DNA of 64,000 bases from Ceriagrion tenellum (Eukaryota; Arthropoda; Insecta; Odonata; Coenagrionidae), in the NCBI GenBank assembly GCA_963169105.1, contig OY720643.1, forward strand, positions 80,893,696-80,957,695, in the 5' to 3' direction. The translations under genes were made by a program, and so were the position numbers. The notes beneath the pieces are model-generated. The model had not been told where the DNA came from, made no database searches, and saw nothing but the letters and a program-made list of their open reading frames with translations. Positions within the stretch are counted from its first letter, which is position 1; each line of letters begins with the position of its first letter. This document shows positions 37,400 through 47,238 of this stretch, one piece after another.

Positions 37400-38645
37400 A
37401 TGTGTAAATACGATCTGTGAAGGAAAGAAACATTACCTTGATAATCCCATTGATTTATCGAAACCATGGTCAGTGACATTATAACAGTGTGGAAAGTACA
37501 AAGCAACATCGTACTTCATGTATCACTTTTCCACAAAGATAGACCTAAAGCTTAAGTTTCTGCACCATGATTTTTGATTTATTTTTAGCATGATTTACGC
37601 CTAACAATTTAGCATGTGATTACAAAGCGCTTAATTGGAACTGCTAGTGGCAGGTTTTACATGACTACACAACAATGGCTCAATTATCTCTTTCCTATAG
37701 CCAGTTCCGAAAATATTGGAAGGCGGTTCTTAGTAAATTATGGCGATTCTTAGTAAACCATCTCCCTCCTTTACTAATGCTTGTGTTAAGTCTTTCAAAT
37801 AGTGGCGATGGAAAGCATCAGTTAAAGACAGAATCAACTATACAAAAGCATTTTCAGGTCAAAGTATACTTAGAAGAGTACTTCGACCATATTTGGCAAA
37901 GATTCCAAGTATTACATGAATTTATTTATTCATCAAAAATTTATCAACGAAGAATTGATAGATAAAAAAAGAACCCTTTCTGAAAATGCCAGGAAAGAGT
38001 TAAGCGTAAAAGAAGTTTCTTCTTACCGTATCGCTGACCATAAAATCTTAAATCCAGAAATTGTTTTCCGACATGATGAAATCCTATGTGAAATTTCGTT
38101 ATTTAGCTATCGTACTTAATAATCCATATTTTACTCCACTCAGATGTGTGTTCTAGGTTACTCATCGTGACATAAGAGTCATTATCCAAGTGGTTACGAA
38201 ATCCGCAATAAAACTTAGCACAACTTATTGAAAATTATGTTTTTAACGCTCATTTTTTCATCAAAACATTGACGTTCAAAGAATACCCGAATGTTACATC
38301 AACAAGCTTCTTTAACCCGAGGTAAATTTAAGGCTTGCCCTAAACTTAAAAGGGGAAAAGTAATCAATAAATTTCGCCAGGCAATAGTCATTTCTACCGC
38401 GGTAAGGAAAATTTTGGACAGAATTGTTTTTATTGAAATGTTATTTATATCAACGCGTTTTAAGAGCAGCAAATGCTTCTTTCCATGAAAAGGGAGCTAC
38501 ATAGAAGTCTTCACCGAGATTTTCATCCATTTCCGTCTCCCGTTAGTCAAAACAATGCAAATCCTTGAAAATAACTTCGTACTCTTGGCCTAATTCAACA
38601 AGAAATGATCGATAAGTATCACGAAAAAATACACTAAGTCACGGT
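37400..38645. other. AT-rich non-coding stretch
   Basis: A 96-codon frame at 37675-37965 and a 67-codon frame at 37916-38119 are not recognisable. A small local repeat, GGCGGTTCTTAGTAAA and GGCGATTCTTAGTAAA, lies near 37722-37756. Confidence 0.4.
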
Positions 38646-39530
38646 CTACCAATGGCGCATTGTAACACTTAAGTCAAGGTACTGCAGTGTAGCCGCGCAC
38701 GTGCCCAAATTGAGACCCACCATCCCCCAAGCGGCCGCAGCGATATTAAATTCTCCATCCATGCGTCGACGACCAATTTCGGGCACGAGCACGAGTGATG
38801 GCCATTTTGCAGAAGCCCACTTAGCCATCCGGGCTACTTTTTTCATATATCTGCTCGCTCAGGATTCATTCGGACGGCGTAATCGAAGACGACAATGAGA
38901 TAGGACGGGAACGAACGAGTTGGAGGCTGGAAAATAGAGCCAAGGGGGGTAAAAAAAATAAATACTCGCCCCGCATATCTGATGGTATGCAGGATCCGGA
39001 GTCTGCAAATGCATTTATAGGGTATTTTTTAGGGGCATAAAACAAAAGTGCGCAGAAAAATATAATTGCAGTCACAAGACATCTCTCGAGAGCTCCATCC
39101 TACTCCCCTACTGCTCGCCTGCTGGTCTCGCGTTGGTGTAATCTGCCCGGACGAATCACATGTCGTCCAACCAAGAGCTGTCCCCTCAGTTTTCACTATC
39201 CATTCCTCCACTCTCCCCCACACTCTCTCCAAAGGACAACGTTTTGGAATCCATGCGCAGCGAGGCGGATTCGAAACCGAGTGTTTTTTTTCGGCGGCCG
39301 GCGACGCTCTTCCCACGGATACCCGCGCATTTCCTCCCGCATTCCGAATTAAAGAGGAACACCATGGAGATTCGAGGAAGGAATAGGCTGGCATTGAGAG
39401 TGCTGGAAAGGTTTGGCGGGGGAATGAGAGGGAATCTTGTTTAGATCGGGGAGAGGAGATGTCCGCAATTTTCCTAATGCTTGTCCTTTCCTTCTTTTCT
39501 CTAGAGTAGATCACATCTAAACTCATTTTA
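38646..39530. other. CpG-rich block
   Basis: GC-rich from about 38690 to 38880 (AAGCGGCCGCAGCG near 38729-38742) and again from about 39060 to 39440 (TCGGCGGCCGGCGACG near 39290-39306). Open frames are present on both strands, the longest being 165 codons at 39029-39526 on the minus strand; none has a family signature. In insect DNA such a block could be a promoter or first-exon region. I see no coherent TATA/Inr/DPE arrangement or splice-delimited exon, so only the composition is claimed. Confidence 0.35.
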
Positions 39531-40400
39531 AATTAATGTAAGATATTGGCTATTTAATTATCAAAATATTTAAGACATTTTGTTGAGGAAATATTTTTTT
39601 AATGCTGGTATATTTTTTCGTGTTAAATAACAACGTATGATCATTTTTTAATCACTTATTTGAAGGTAACCTCCGTAAAGGTTCTCCCTCCAGGGTACTG
39701 AAAGCTCCCTATATTCTTGATTGTACTTAATGTATATTGTTTGGGAGTAATAAACATCATTGCAGTATATATTTTTCATTGCTCCGCTTCGTATCCCTAG
39801 CGAGTGAGGAATCTAAAGGGTAATCGCAGGTGGGAATGGCTTGACGATTTCTCGTCCTGCAAAAATTACACTATTATATCCTTCCAAATACAAAAAATCG
39901 CGGATGATATTTTACATCTCGGAGATCGAGTACCTTTAAAAGCCATTGGCCTAAGTTAAAGGTGCGTAAAATTGATTATTACCGGTCGCGAGATGTTGTT
40001 AAAGGTGAAAACATTGGCAACCTTAATTTTGCACTAAAATGAAAGCAATAAGGAGAAATCATCGCATATATAGTATTAATTATAACTAAGTCAAGTAAGT
40101 GATTGTGCATTCCACTGATTATTTTATACTTTTGCGGTAGCGTTAAAATTCTTCCGATGTAACATTAGCGCTTCAATTGCTTGTTAACTTCCTTGTGAAT
40201 CACCCCTTTCAGCAAAATATGGCGAAAATTGGCTGATTTTTGTGTCTGTTTTCACAATTCATCCTCGCTACAATAATTGACCAGATGAAACAAAGCAATT
40301 TTCTATTTGAAACATAAACTTTCTTTTTCCTTATACAAGTTCACTTTTTGTTTCCATCCCACTGGCATACTTTCTTCCCAACAACCGCTCCACATCTATA
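39531..40400. other. AT-rich non-coding stretch
   Basis: Nothing recognised. Confidence 0.45.
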
Positions 40401-40785
40401 AGGAACATGTTCTTATGAGTAAGTTGAGCAAGGAGTAGTAGGCCTGCGGTGGGCAGGGGGGGGACAAAGGTTTGGCGGAGGATGGGTTAAGGCAGAGGCT
40501 CCCTCCCCAGAGTCCAGTCGTACGAGGGAAAGTACTGCGAAGGAGGTCTTAAGGGGCGGCCTGGAAAGGGGATCAGGGGAGGCGGACTGAGAAAGGGGTT
40601 TTTGGCACGGCCGAGGACCCTGAAACGCCGCAGGAATATCAAGTGCCATGTTGAGTCCTCCAGACTTCTTCCCTGGCCATTCATTTCAGCTTTATCCCCT
40701 CCTCTAAACCTGTCCAGTCTCGCCCCTATCTTCCTTCCCCTTACTTCCCCCCCGATCCCTTCAACGATTCCTATTCTTGGCCTTT
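40401..40785. other. GC-rich block, strand-asymmetric
   Basis: Purine-rich G runs (about 40448-40500) switch to pyrimidine-rich sequence after about 40665. Overlapping open frames of 78, 100 and 90 codons are unrecognised. It merges into the dispersed repeat at 40790. Confidence 0.35.
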
Positions 40786-40789
40786 CCAT

Positions 40790-40930
40790 TTCTCATATCC
40801 CGGGGGCAGCACTTCGTAATCCCTCACCCACTTTAGCTCCCGCCCGCTATTTTCAACATTTCGAGTTTTGTTAGGGATCACTATCAATGTGGATTTCCCT
40901 TTCTTCTCTACGACTCTGAAAACGACTTGC
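40790..40930 (+). repeat. Dispersed repeat, copy 1
   Basis: CTCATATCCCGGGGGCAGCA, CACTTTAGCTCCCGC, TTTCAACATTTCGAGTTTTG and CAATGTGGATTTCC recur in the same order at 41875-42010 with moderate divergence. The nature of the family is unknown. Confidence 0.6.
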
Positions 40931-41874
40931 TGCGTTCAATATATTTTTATTTCGGGGTTATGGGTTGTTATGGTGACTGAAGCAGGTACCATATCCCTGC
41001 CACGAGAGACTAATCATGCATTCTGTCATAACTTGCCGGACTATAATTTTCCCAAAAATTGTATCACAATTTTTTTCACCGATATTTTTTTCATCATTCT
41101 GACACGTTCTACTGCGATATTCCAACCTATATTGAGGCATTTGCCATTACTGGATAAAAGTGGGAGGAATAATTTCAGCAAAAATATTTTTAATACTGCC
41201 GGTTGTAAACCACTGGCGTCACACTTAGGTACACGAAACTAGTTGTACAAAATAGATATTTCTCAAAATTATATATTATTGTACTATATCATCGCAGACA
41301 AATTCCAGTTTTATGCAAGTTAAATAAAGTTCACAGTGAAACACCGATTTTCTATGTAAAATGTCCTCAAGATATGCACAGCAAGGTATGCACGTTGTGG
41401 TAGTGAAGGAATCACCAAGTACACATGTGTATCGAACACGACCATAATTTCGAAAATAGGATCACCAAACTTACTCGATCCAAATACTTAAACGACAGTA
41501 ACTATCTAATCTCTTGAGTTCTTCCTCTCCCTAACAATTCTTCTCACATCAACATACTCAATAACGGCGATAAAAATAATAACTTTTTCTGCAGTTGTCT
41601 GCAGAAGTTTTCCACTGATACACGCTTTATGCGAATGGTTCATATGCTTTTCATTATTTTAAGGTCTGATGTCAAGCTTACATATGTTGAAAAACATCGA
41701 AATTTGTCACACTAAATAAATACCTCCTTGAAAATTGGAAATAGAGTCTTCATCATATTAAAGTTCCACCGCAGTAGTCCTTAGATAATATTTTAATTTA
41801 TAAGTTAAAGATGACCTCAGTCTTCTTCAGTGTTCAGCATCATACATTACGAAACAACCGATAAATTTTTATCC
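40931..41874. other. AT-rich non-coding stretch
   Basis: A 124-codon frame at 40868-41242 is unrecognised. Nothing else was seen. Confidence 0.4.
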
Positions 41875-42010
41875 ACCTCATATCCAGAGGGCAGAACTTT
41901 ATTAGCCTGCATACACTTTAGCTCAGGATTTCAACATTTCCAGTTTGGTTTGGGAACGCTAACAATATGGATTGTCCTCTCTAGATGTCTCAGTTCAGTC
42001 TCTTTGGGTT
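41875..42010 (+). repeat. Dispersed repeat, copy 2
   Basis: CTCATATCCAGAGGGCAGAA, CACTTTAGCTCAGGA, TTTCAACATTTCCAGTTTGG and CAATATGGATTGTCC correspond in order to the segments of 40790-40930. The overlapping 102-codon frame (41830-42138) is probably incidental. Confidence 0.6.
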
Positions 42011-42232
42011 CTCCAGCTAAAGAGCCTATAGATGAGATGCTTATACGTCTCCAGGAGTATTTTAAAGTTCATAAGTTCTCCACTTTACGGGTTCTGGTTG
42101 TCTCTCAATTAGCGATAAAAAATAAATACATTATATAATACACGAGTTTGACCCAGTTATCGTTGGTCGATTCCCATATCAACCACCAGGACATTACTTA
42201 AAGGAAATAAAAATACTCATTCAGGAGTCTTA

Positions 42233-42566
42233 AGGCCGCTTTACACGGTACATTTTATTGTACAAACAAATGTACCAATTCCTTCACGAAGGAAATTGCA
42301 CCGTGTAAAGCGGCAAATTGTATGATTGTCTGAATTACTTTACGGGAAATAGAACCTGCTCTAATTCAATTCAGTTTCTTGTACATTCTATGATACATTC
42401 GTTTATACAATAAAATGTACCGTGTAAAGCGGAAAATTGTGAAAACGCTTAAGCGAATGTCTGAATGACTGAACGGGAAATAGAACCTGCTCTAATTACA
42501 TTCAGACAAGTATACAATTTTGGATTCATTCGTTTCTACAAAAACTTGCATCGTGTAAAATGGCCT
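42233..42566. mobile_element. PIF/Harbinger-like MITE with internal duplication
   Basis: The terminal repeats begin AGGCCGCTTTACACGGTACA and, on the right, the reverse complement reads AGGCCATTTTACACGATGCA. The flanking TTA is duplicated (42230-42232 and 42567-42569), the 3-bp TWA duplication of PIF/Harbinger elements. The interior holds two versions of a roughly 120-bp unit, at about 42302-42415 and 42420-42560. Each begins CCGTGTAAAGCGG and contains GGGAAATAGAACCTGCTCTA. The shorter relative at 57053-57254 has a single unit. There is no coding capacity. Confidence 0.88.
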
Positions 42567-42569
42567 TTA

Positions 42570-43345
42570 TAACTTTGAGCGAAGCTTCAAGTTTCATGCG
42601 TATGTACCAACCAAGCTGATTAATAACCCCTCGGTGGTCTTTCTTTCACGACAAAATTTTCCTTCATAATTTATGCAAATATTTGGACATCTGTGCAAAC
42701 ATAAGTAAACGAGCCTTAAAAAGAGGTGGAACAAATGTGTAAATAATCGACGCATGAATTTATCGTGATCAGATCTCTTGTCTTCTGATAAAAGTTCAGG
42801 GCAAGCAATTGACAAACCACTACAGTTTAACGTGAAATTATGTATTTCACTTAAATGTGTTTCCTAGTGATAATTTCTTTGCCATGATAAATTTTAAACC
42901 CAGGCGTATATACTAATTTTCCGCGTAAACATTGGAATTAGGATGATAAATATTCCAGATAAAGTAAGACTGGAAGAAAGAGAAATCAAGCAGTAGTTAG
43001 TAATGATTTTAGTATCTCTGATGGATGAAATCACTATTGAAAAGATCAAACGAAGAGTTTGAGAAAAAAGATTGGTTACGTAAGCCATCGAGAAAAAGAA
43101 ATAACCAGGTAAACTAAAACCAATAAAGATAGATAACTGGTTGTAAATAATTATTCAAGAGGATTACTGATGGAATAATCGATGCAAACTTTAATATATG
43201 TTAAAACTACGAAGGAATGAGATATGAAGCGTTAAGCTGAGTGGAAAATGGAGGCAGATTCACAGAAAATCAATCGTTGCATTGATCTTAGATAATAGGG
43301 GTTTTTGGTACATTATTTCGTGAATTTTCAATTCAATGCTTGTTA
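42570..43345. other. AT-rich non-coding stretch
   Basis: Nothing recognised. Confidence 0.45.
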
Positions 43346-43962
43346 ACTACATCTACATCTACCTGATACCCTGCGAGCCACCACAAGGGTGTGTGGCACG
43401 GGGTGAAGATCACTAAACATTAACCATTGACATGCAAGTAGGATATTTAAGGGAGATATGCCAGATAATAGGGTCACATGGAGCTAGATGGTTAGTATCT
43501 ACATAATATTAAATGGATTATTGGTTGTTATTACATGCATCATGCACTACAGACTACTCTAACTATATTTCACCTACCTGTCCCTTTGCTACGTTGCCTA
43601 TTGTTCTCTCTTATAGTACGAGGGAAAAATGACATTTTAAATCTATCGGTACGACAATCTATCTCTCTAATGTTGTTAATATGATCAAACCTAGCATAAT
43701 ATGCAGGGGTTCTCAATATATATCTAACGTCATCTGTGAACAACTCTGTTTCGAATTTACTTAAAAGGTTTAAACTAAATTTTAACCTGCGTTCTAATAG
43801 TAATTCTCATCCTAGTTCTTCTAATAAGCTCGTAACACTTATACAATTATCATAACAGCCTTTAACAAACCTAGCAGATCTACTTTGCACGCGCTCTAAT
43901 TCTTTAATCATACCTTCCTCGTACGGATCCCATATACTAGCGGCATAGTCTAACTAGAGTGA
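43346..43962 (-). pseudogene. Jockey/CR1-like LINE C-terminus and 3' UTR
   Basis: On the minus strand from about 43956, one frame reads LDYAASIWDPYEEGMIKELE, then RVQSRSARFVKGCY, SVTSLLEELG, a stop in place of the usual tryptophan, then ELLLERRLKFSLNLL, and finally FPRTIRENNRQRSKG, ending at a stop at 43570-43572. This is the standard tail of Jockey/CR1-type reverse transcriptases (YA--VWDP, L--VQRRAARFV, LGWEPLEERR, FFPRTI--WN). A 3' UTR of about 220 bp follows. It ends in ACACCCTTGTGGTGGCTCGC and a (GTAGAT)n-type tail at 43348-43363. The copy is truncated just upstream of the tail and carries one nonsense codon, so it is relatively young but dead. Confidence 0.9.
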
Positions 43963-44380
43963 ATCGCTAACATATCTTTTTTATTTTTCACATTAAAAAA
44001 GTTAAATGACCTTCATAGTTTTCATAAGCAGACGACCGGTTTCAACCCAAAGGTAACGTCCTCAGGTATATTTTCAAGTCAGCTAATATAATTACAGACT
44101 GTCGCGTTGATTATGTGTCATATTTGGCCTCTGGTTTTAGACATTACTGGTTCCGCCACGTAGGCGCCGTTTAGCAGAAGAGTAGAAAAAGGTCGCCTGA
44201 TTTGTTATGTGGGAGCAAAATTTTGTTTATTTGACTTTTTGAGCCTAAAATGGGGGTCCAAAGCAATATCTAAATTTTGCCTAATGGGAAGTCATTCTTA
44301 AAACTTTCGGTTTAAATCTTTTATTCGGCACGTTTTTTGGAATGGTTAACATACATACAACCCCTGTCCTTTGTCTCTAG
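43963..44380. other. Non-coding spacer with a Penelope-like motif
   Basis: The minus strand over 44065-44025 carries CTGAGGA, a short spacer, GAAAC and CGGTCGTCTGC. This word order recalls sequences near the ends of arthropod Penelope-like elements. It is too short and diverged to assign. The rest of the interval is unrecognised. Confidence 0.25.
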
Positions 44381-44610
44381 ATTAACCACAGGTCAAGGGA
44401 TGACAAGAAATATCTAGAGAGCTTACTATCGACTTTTAAATCTATGATTTCCACCCTTTTAAACCTATGACTCGACTCGTTTGATGCTGAGATATCCTTG
44501 CTTTATCTCAGGGAACATTGACCGCCACGTAACCACTGGTCGTCTAGGAATGACAAGAGGCATCTCAAGTCATTACCTTCGAATTGAGAACGAATATACA
44601 CCTATGATGT
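44381..44610 (+). repeat. Very diverged direct repeat
   Basis: AACCACAGGTC followed by GGGATGACAAGAAATATCT (about 44390-44417) resembles AACCACTGGTC followed by GGAATGACAAGAGGCATCT (about 44530-44565). Each is followed later by a CCTATGA word. Period is about 145 bp. Confidence 0.35.
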
Positions 44611-44741
44611 GACACGCTTGTTTTTGTAATGAGCTTCACACCTCTTCCGCCACGACTGTGACCTTTTGGGACACGATTGGACTTTCGAAAAGGAAAGTGA
44701 TTTCATCGCGTTCCTCGAGTTCAAATACCAAATACTTTAAA

Positions 44742-44877
44742 GAAATTGCCATGAGAAAAATTCGGCCTGGACCGGGAATCGAACCACGGGCCTTTGGTCC
44801 GGACCGGACCGGAGGTCATGCCGGACCAATGCGCAGACCACTACGCTATCCAGACTTCCTAATTCCCATGGCAATTT
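44742..44877 (-). mobile_element. tRNA-like sequence framed by inverted repeats, copy 1
   Basis: On the minus strand a tRNA-like fold occupies 44855-44764. The acceptor arms GTCTGGA/TCCAGGC pair throughout with one wobble. An exact A box TAGCGTAGTGG lies at 44848-44838 and an exact B box GGTTCGATTCC at 44785-44775. The anticodon region is enlarged by a GGTCC-type reiteration, so it is not a functional tRNA. Outside it, AAATTGCCATGAGAA and TTCCCATGGCAATTT form a framing inverted repeat. It is oriented opposite to copy 2, about 135 bp away. Confidence 0.75.
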
Positions 44878-45011
44878 TGGTGGATACAAGGCAACTAGAT
44901 CTTAGACCCTTGCGGTCCATCAAAGATGGCAACGCAAGGGAGAAAAGGACTTCAAAGAAGCCACAACCAAGAATCAGTATCCTTCACCAGCACTTATGCC
45001 GTGCTTGGCCA

Positions 45012-45202
45012 TTTGAAATTCAAACATGGCGGGTGAATGTTTTGAAGAAATTGCCATGAGAATAATTAGGAGGCCTGGATAGCGTAGTGGTCTGCGCATT
45101 GGTCCGGCAAACCAAAGGTCCGTGGTTCGATTCCCGGTCGAGGCCGAATTTTTCTCATGGCAATTTTTTCAAAAAATTCACCCGCCATGTTTGAATTTCA
45201 AA
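45012..45202 (+). mobile_element. tRNA-like core inside a long foldback, copy 2
   Basis: The tRNA-like core at 45073-45144 has acceptor arms GCCTGGA/TCGAGGC (six of seven pairs). The A box TAGCGTAGTGG lies at 45080-45090 and the B box GGTTCGATTCC at 45124-45134. The anticodon stem TTGGT/ACCAA closes the 7-nt loop CCGGCAA, giving GGC in the anticodon position. The T stem has two mismatches, which argues against a working tRNA gene. The core sits between 51-bp arms (45012-45062 and 45152-45202). These begin TTTGAAATTCAAACATGGCG and are inverted copies of each other with about two differences. A tRNA-derived SINE head captured in a foldback element is the simplest reading; a fortuitous tRNA pseudogene insertion is the alternative. 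Confidence 0.8.
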
Positions 45203-45637
45203 TAATTTAAGATGAAAATATTTTACAAACATTTTGTGTTTTCCGTACCTCGAATTTTGTAACATTGAAACCCCTAAAGGCAAAATTTGGGTTTGGACAC
45301 GCATGTTCATAAGGTCAAATTAACAATTCGTATACATTAACAAATTATACGGTCTTTTTCTAGCGTAATGGCAAAAATAATAACCGTGACACAAACAGCG
45401 GTTTTCAAAATTAGACAAAATGACACGATTAACGGAACAGTCTGTAAATCCATATCTGAGATAGGGTGAGGAAGGCAGAGGGTGGAAAAAATGGAGAAGG
45501 TGGAAGGAGTTGGGTGTGTGGAAGTGAGGGATAGGTTGGATGCGTAAGGTGGACGTTAAGTGAGAGATGGACCTCACGGCAGGAGTGGGGGGCAGCAATT
45601 CAAATAGGGTTTTTGGGATTAATCTTTTGCAGCAAAT
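45203..45637. other. Non-coding spacer with a GA-rich segment
   Basis: About 45462-45600 is purine-rich (GGGTGAGGAAGGCAGAGGG and similar). Nothing else was recognised. Confidence 0.35.
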
Positions 45638-45692
45638 CTGTGAAACGCGTCGTACTAATTAAAAAAACTGTGGAAAAGTACAAATCATTTTT
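45638..45692 (+). repeat. Dispersed GTGAAACGCGT repeat, isolated copy
   Basis: TGTGAAACGCGTCGTACTAA, followed by AACTGTGGAAAAGTACAA, matches in order the minus-strand sequence of the left arm of the inverted repeat at 58.3 kb (GGTGAAACGCGTTGCACCAG, then CTGTGTAAAAGTGCAA). About three quarters of positions agree. Confidence 0.55.
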
Positions 45693-46656
45693 TCAACATG
45701 AATTCTGGCAAATACTCATCAACTCAAATCTATCACACAAATACAAATAATCGCCGATCTTCATTCGTCCGGAAGATCTTTCCATATCGTATTTAAGGTG
45801 CTGTTACGGCATTAACCACATGCTCAAATTCATTTTGAATGAATATGAGACACAACTGCAATCCAAAAATGCGGCACAAATTATTTTGCAAGGCAAATAT
45901 GCTAGTTATCCAAGACTGATTGTAAGTTTAAGAATAATACATACAAACTTTGTCACAGTGAGTTGTCTATTTTCAACTCTTCGTGTACAGGATACAAAGT
46001 TCATGAAATAAGGAAAGATAATTTTTTTCCAAAATCTTCAAATAGCTGGCCTCTAATACTGACTAAGTTCGTGAAGAATTATCTTCCATTTCTGCAAATG
46101 ATGATCTTCTATGAGGCGTATGCGGATTTTACAATCTTCCACTAAAGCGAAAAATATATCATTAGTGTTCAGGGATCAAAAATATTGGTTTACTTCAGCT
46201 CTCTGCCCATATCTGCCAACCACTTTGAACCCAAATAATTATTTACTTTTACTTGCTTCAAATTTTTACAAAAGCTTTCTGTTAATGTTCACGTACACTT
46301 CCCTCACCAATAATGTTTATAATCGGCTATTGTGTCGCATCATGTGCCCAATAAGATTACTTCATAAGTTCCTCCGCTACTCCTTCCTCACAAGTTTTTA
46401 CTATACTTACTCTTTGTCCTTCAACTATTCGCAGGACTTCTTCGTTGGTGATTCTCTGCACCCATTTGTTATTCACCATTCTTCCGTAACATCACATCTT
46501 CATGGATAAAACGAGTCGGAATAGAAAACACCCTTGAGATATGGAGGTTAGGAGAATATATTCCTTTCGTATTGGAAAACATTATGTGAGTATAAAATAA
46601 AATAATAACGAGTGGATTTTCTGCGGTTTCGGGCCTGATAGTGTGGAAACGGAACA
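45693..46656. other. AT-rich non-coding stretch
   Basis: Plus-strand frames at 45820-46011, 45963-46145 and 46111-46509 (132 codons) have no recognised motif and start and stop without splice context. Nothing assigned. Confidence 0.4.
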
Positions 46657-46803
46657 TAACTGCAGTATGAAAAAACGAGCAATTTCCACTATGATAATAA
46701 TAATTACGTCCGGACCAGGTACCTGAAGATTCTGTAAAAAGCACAACCAGTCGTAATAAATATTATCACAGTGGAAGTTGCTCATTTTTTCATACTTCAG
46801 TTA
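46657..46803. repeat. Long inverted repeat (foldback hairpin)
   Basis: The left arm 46660-46708 (CTGCAGTATGAAAAAACGAG onward) and the right arm 46752-46800 (its reverse complement begins CTGAAGTATGAAAAAATGAG) agree at about 43 of 49 positions, separated by a 43-bp loop. The complementarity extends three bases outward (TAA/TTA). It is likely a MITE; no convincing target duplication is visible. Confidence 0.85.
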
Positions 46804-47235
46804 ATAAAGAGTGGTATCACTCTGATACAGCTCCGCCGTAGATATTGACAAATTAAGCACAGTAAAAAGAGGGATACCGATAGGAATATTAATTTTAATA
46901 ATAAAAATAAATAATAAATAAGGAATAAATCTTCACTCATCGACAGCCCTATCAAATATAACAGTAACACAACTCGCCCACATAAATTTCTGACCTCAAG
47001 CGATATATTTTGGGCTTAAATTAACCCTCAAACGAATGAATGCGATTACGCCGCGCAGATGCTATATTCGAATCAATGAGCTGGATAGAGCCAAGAACTA
47101 TTAGAGGTGAGGATATTTTGGCCACAAATCAACCCAAATATATGCATTCCAAAGGAAATAAGTGCAGAGATCAAGCATTGTTCTCAAGATAATTAATATA
47201 ATGAGGGGTAATAAGACAAAAATTAGCTTGGAGAC
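46804..47235. other. AT-rich non-coding spacer
   Basis: Nothing recognised. Confidence 0.4.
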
Positions 47236-47238
47236 AAA

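Noticed and set aside
39029..39526. 165-codon minus-strand open frame as a possible gene
   Set aside because: It lies in a CpG-rich block where plus-strand frames of 94-106 codons are also open. No domain, signal or exon boundary is recognisable.
44658..45059. 133-codon frame PGPGIEPRAFGPDRTGG...
   Set aside because: Produced by reading through the tRNA-like element; not a gene.
45073..45144. A functional tRNA-Ala(GGC) gene
   Set aside because: The T stem has two mismatches, one acceptor pair is broken, the nucleotide before the anticodon is C instead of the near-universal T, and the sequence is embedded in inverted repeats with a second rearranged copy nearby.
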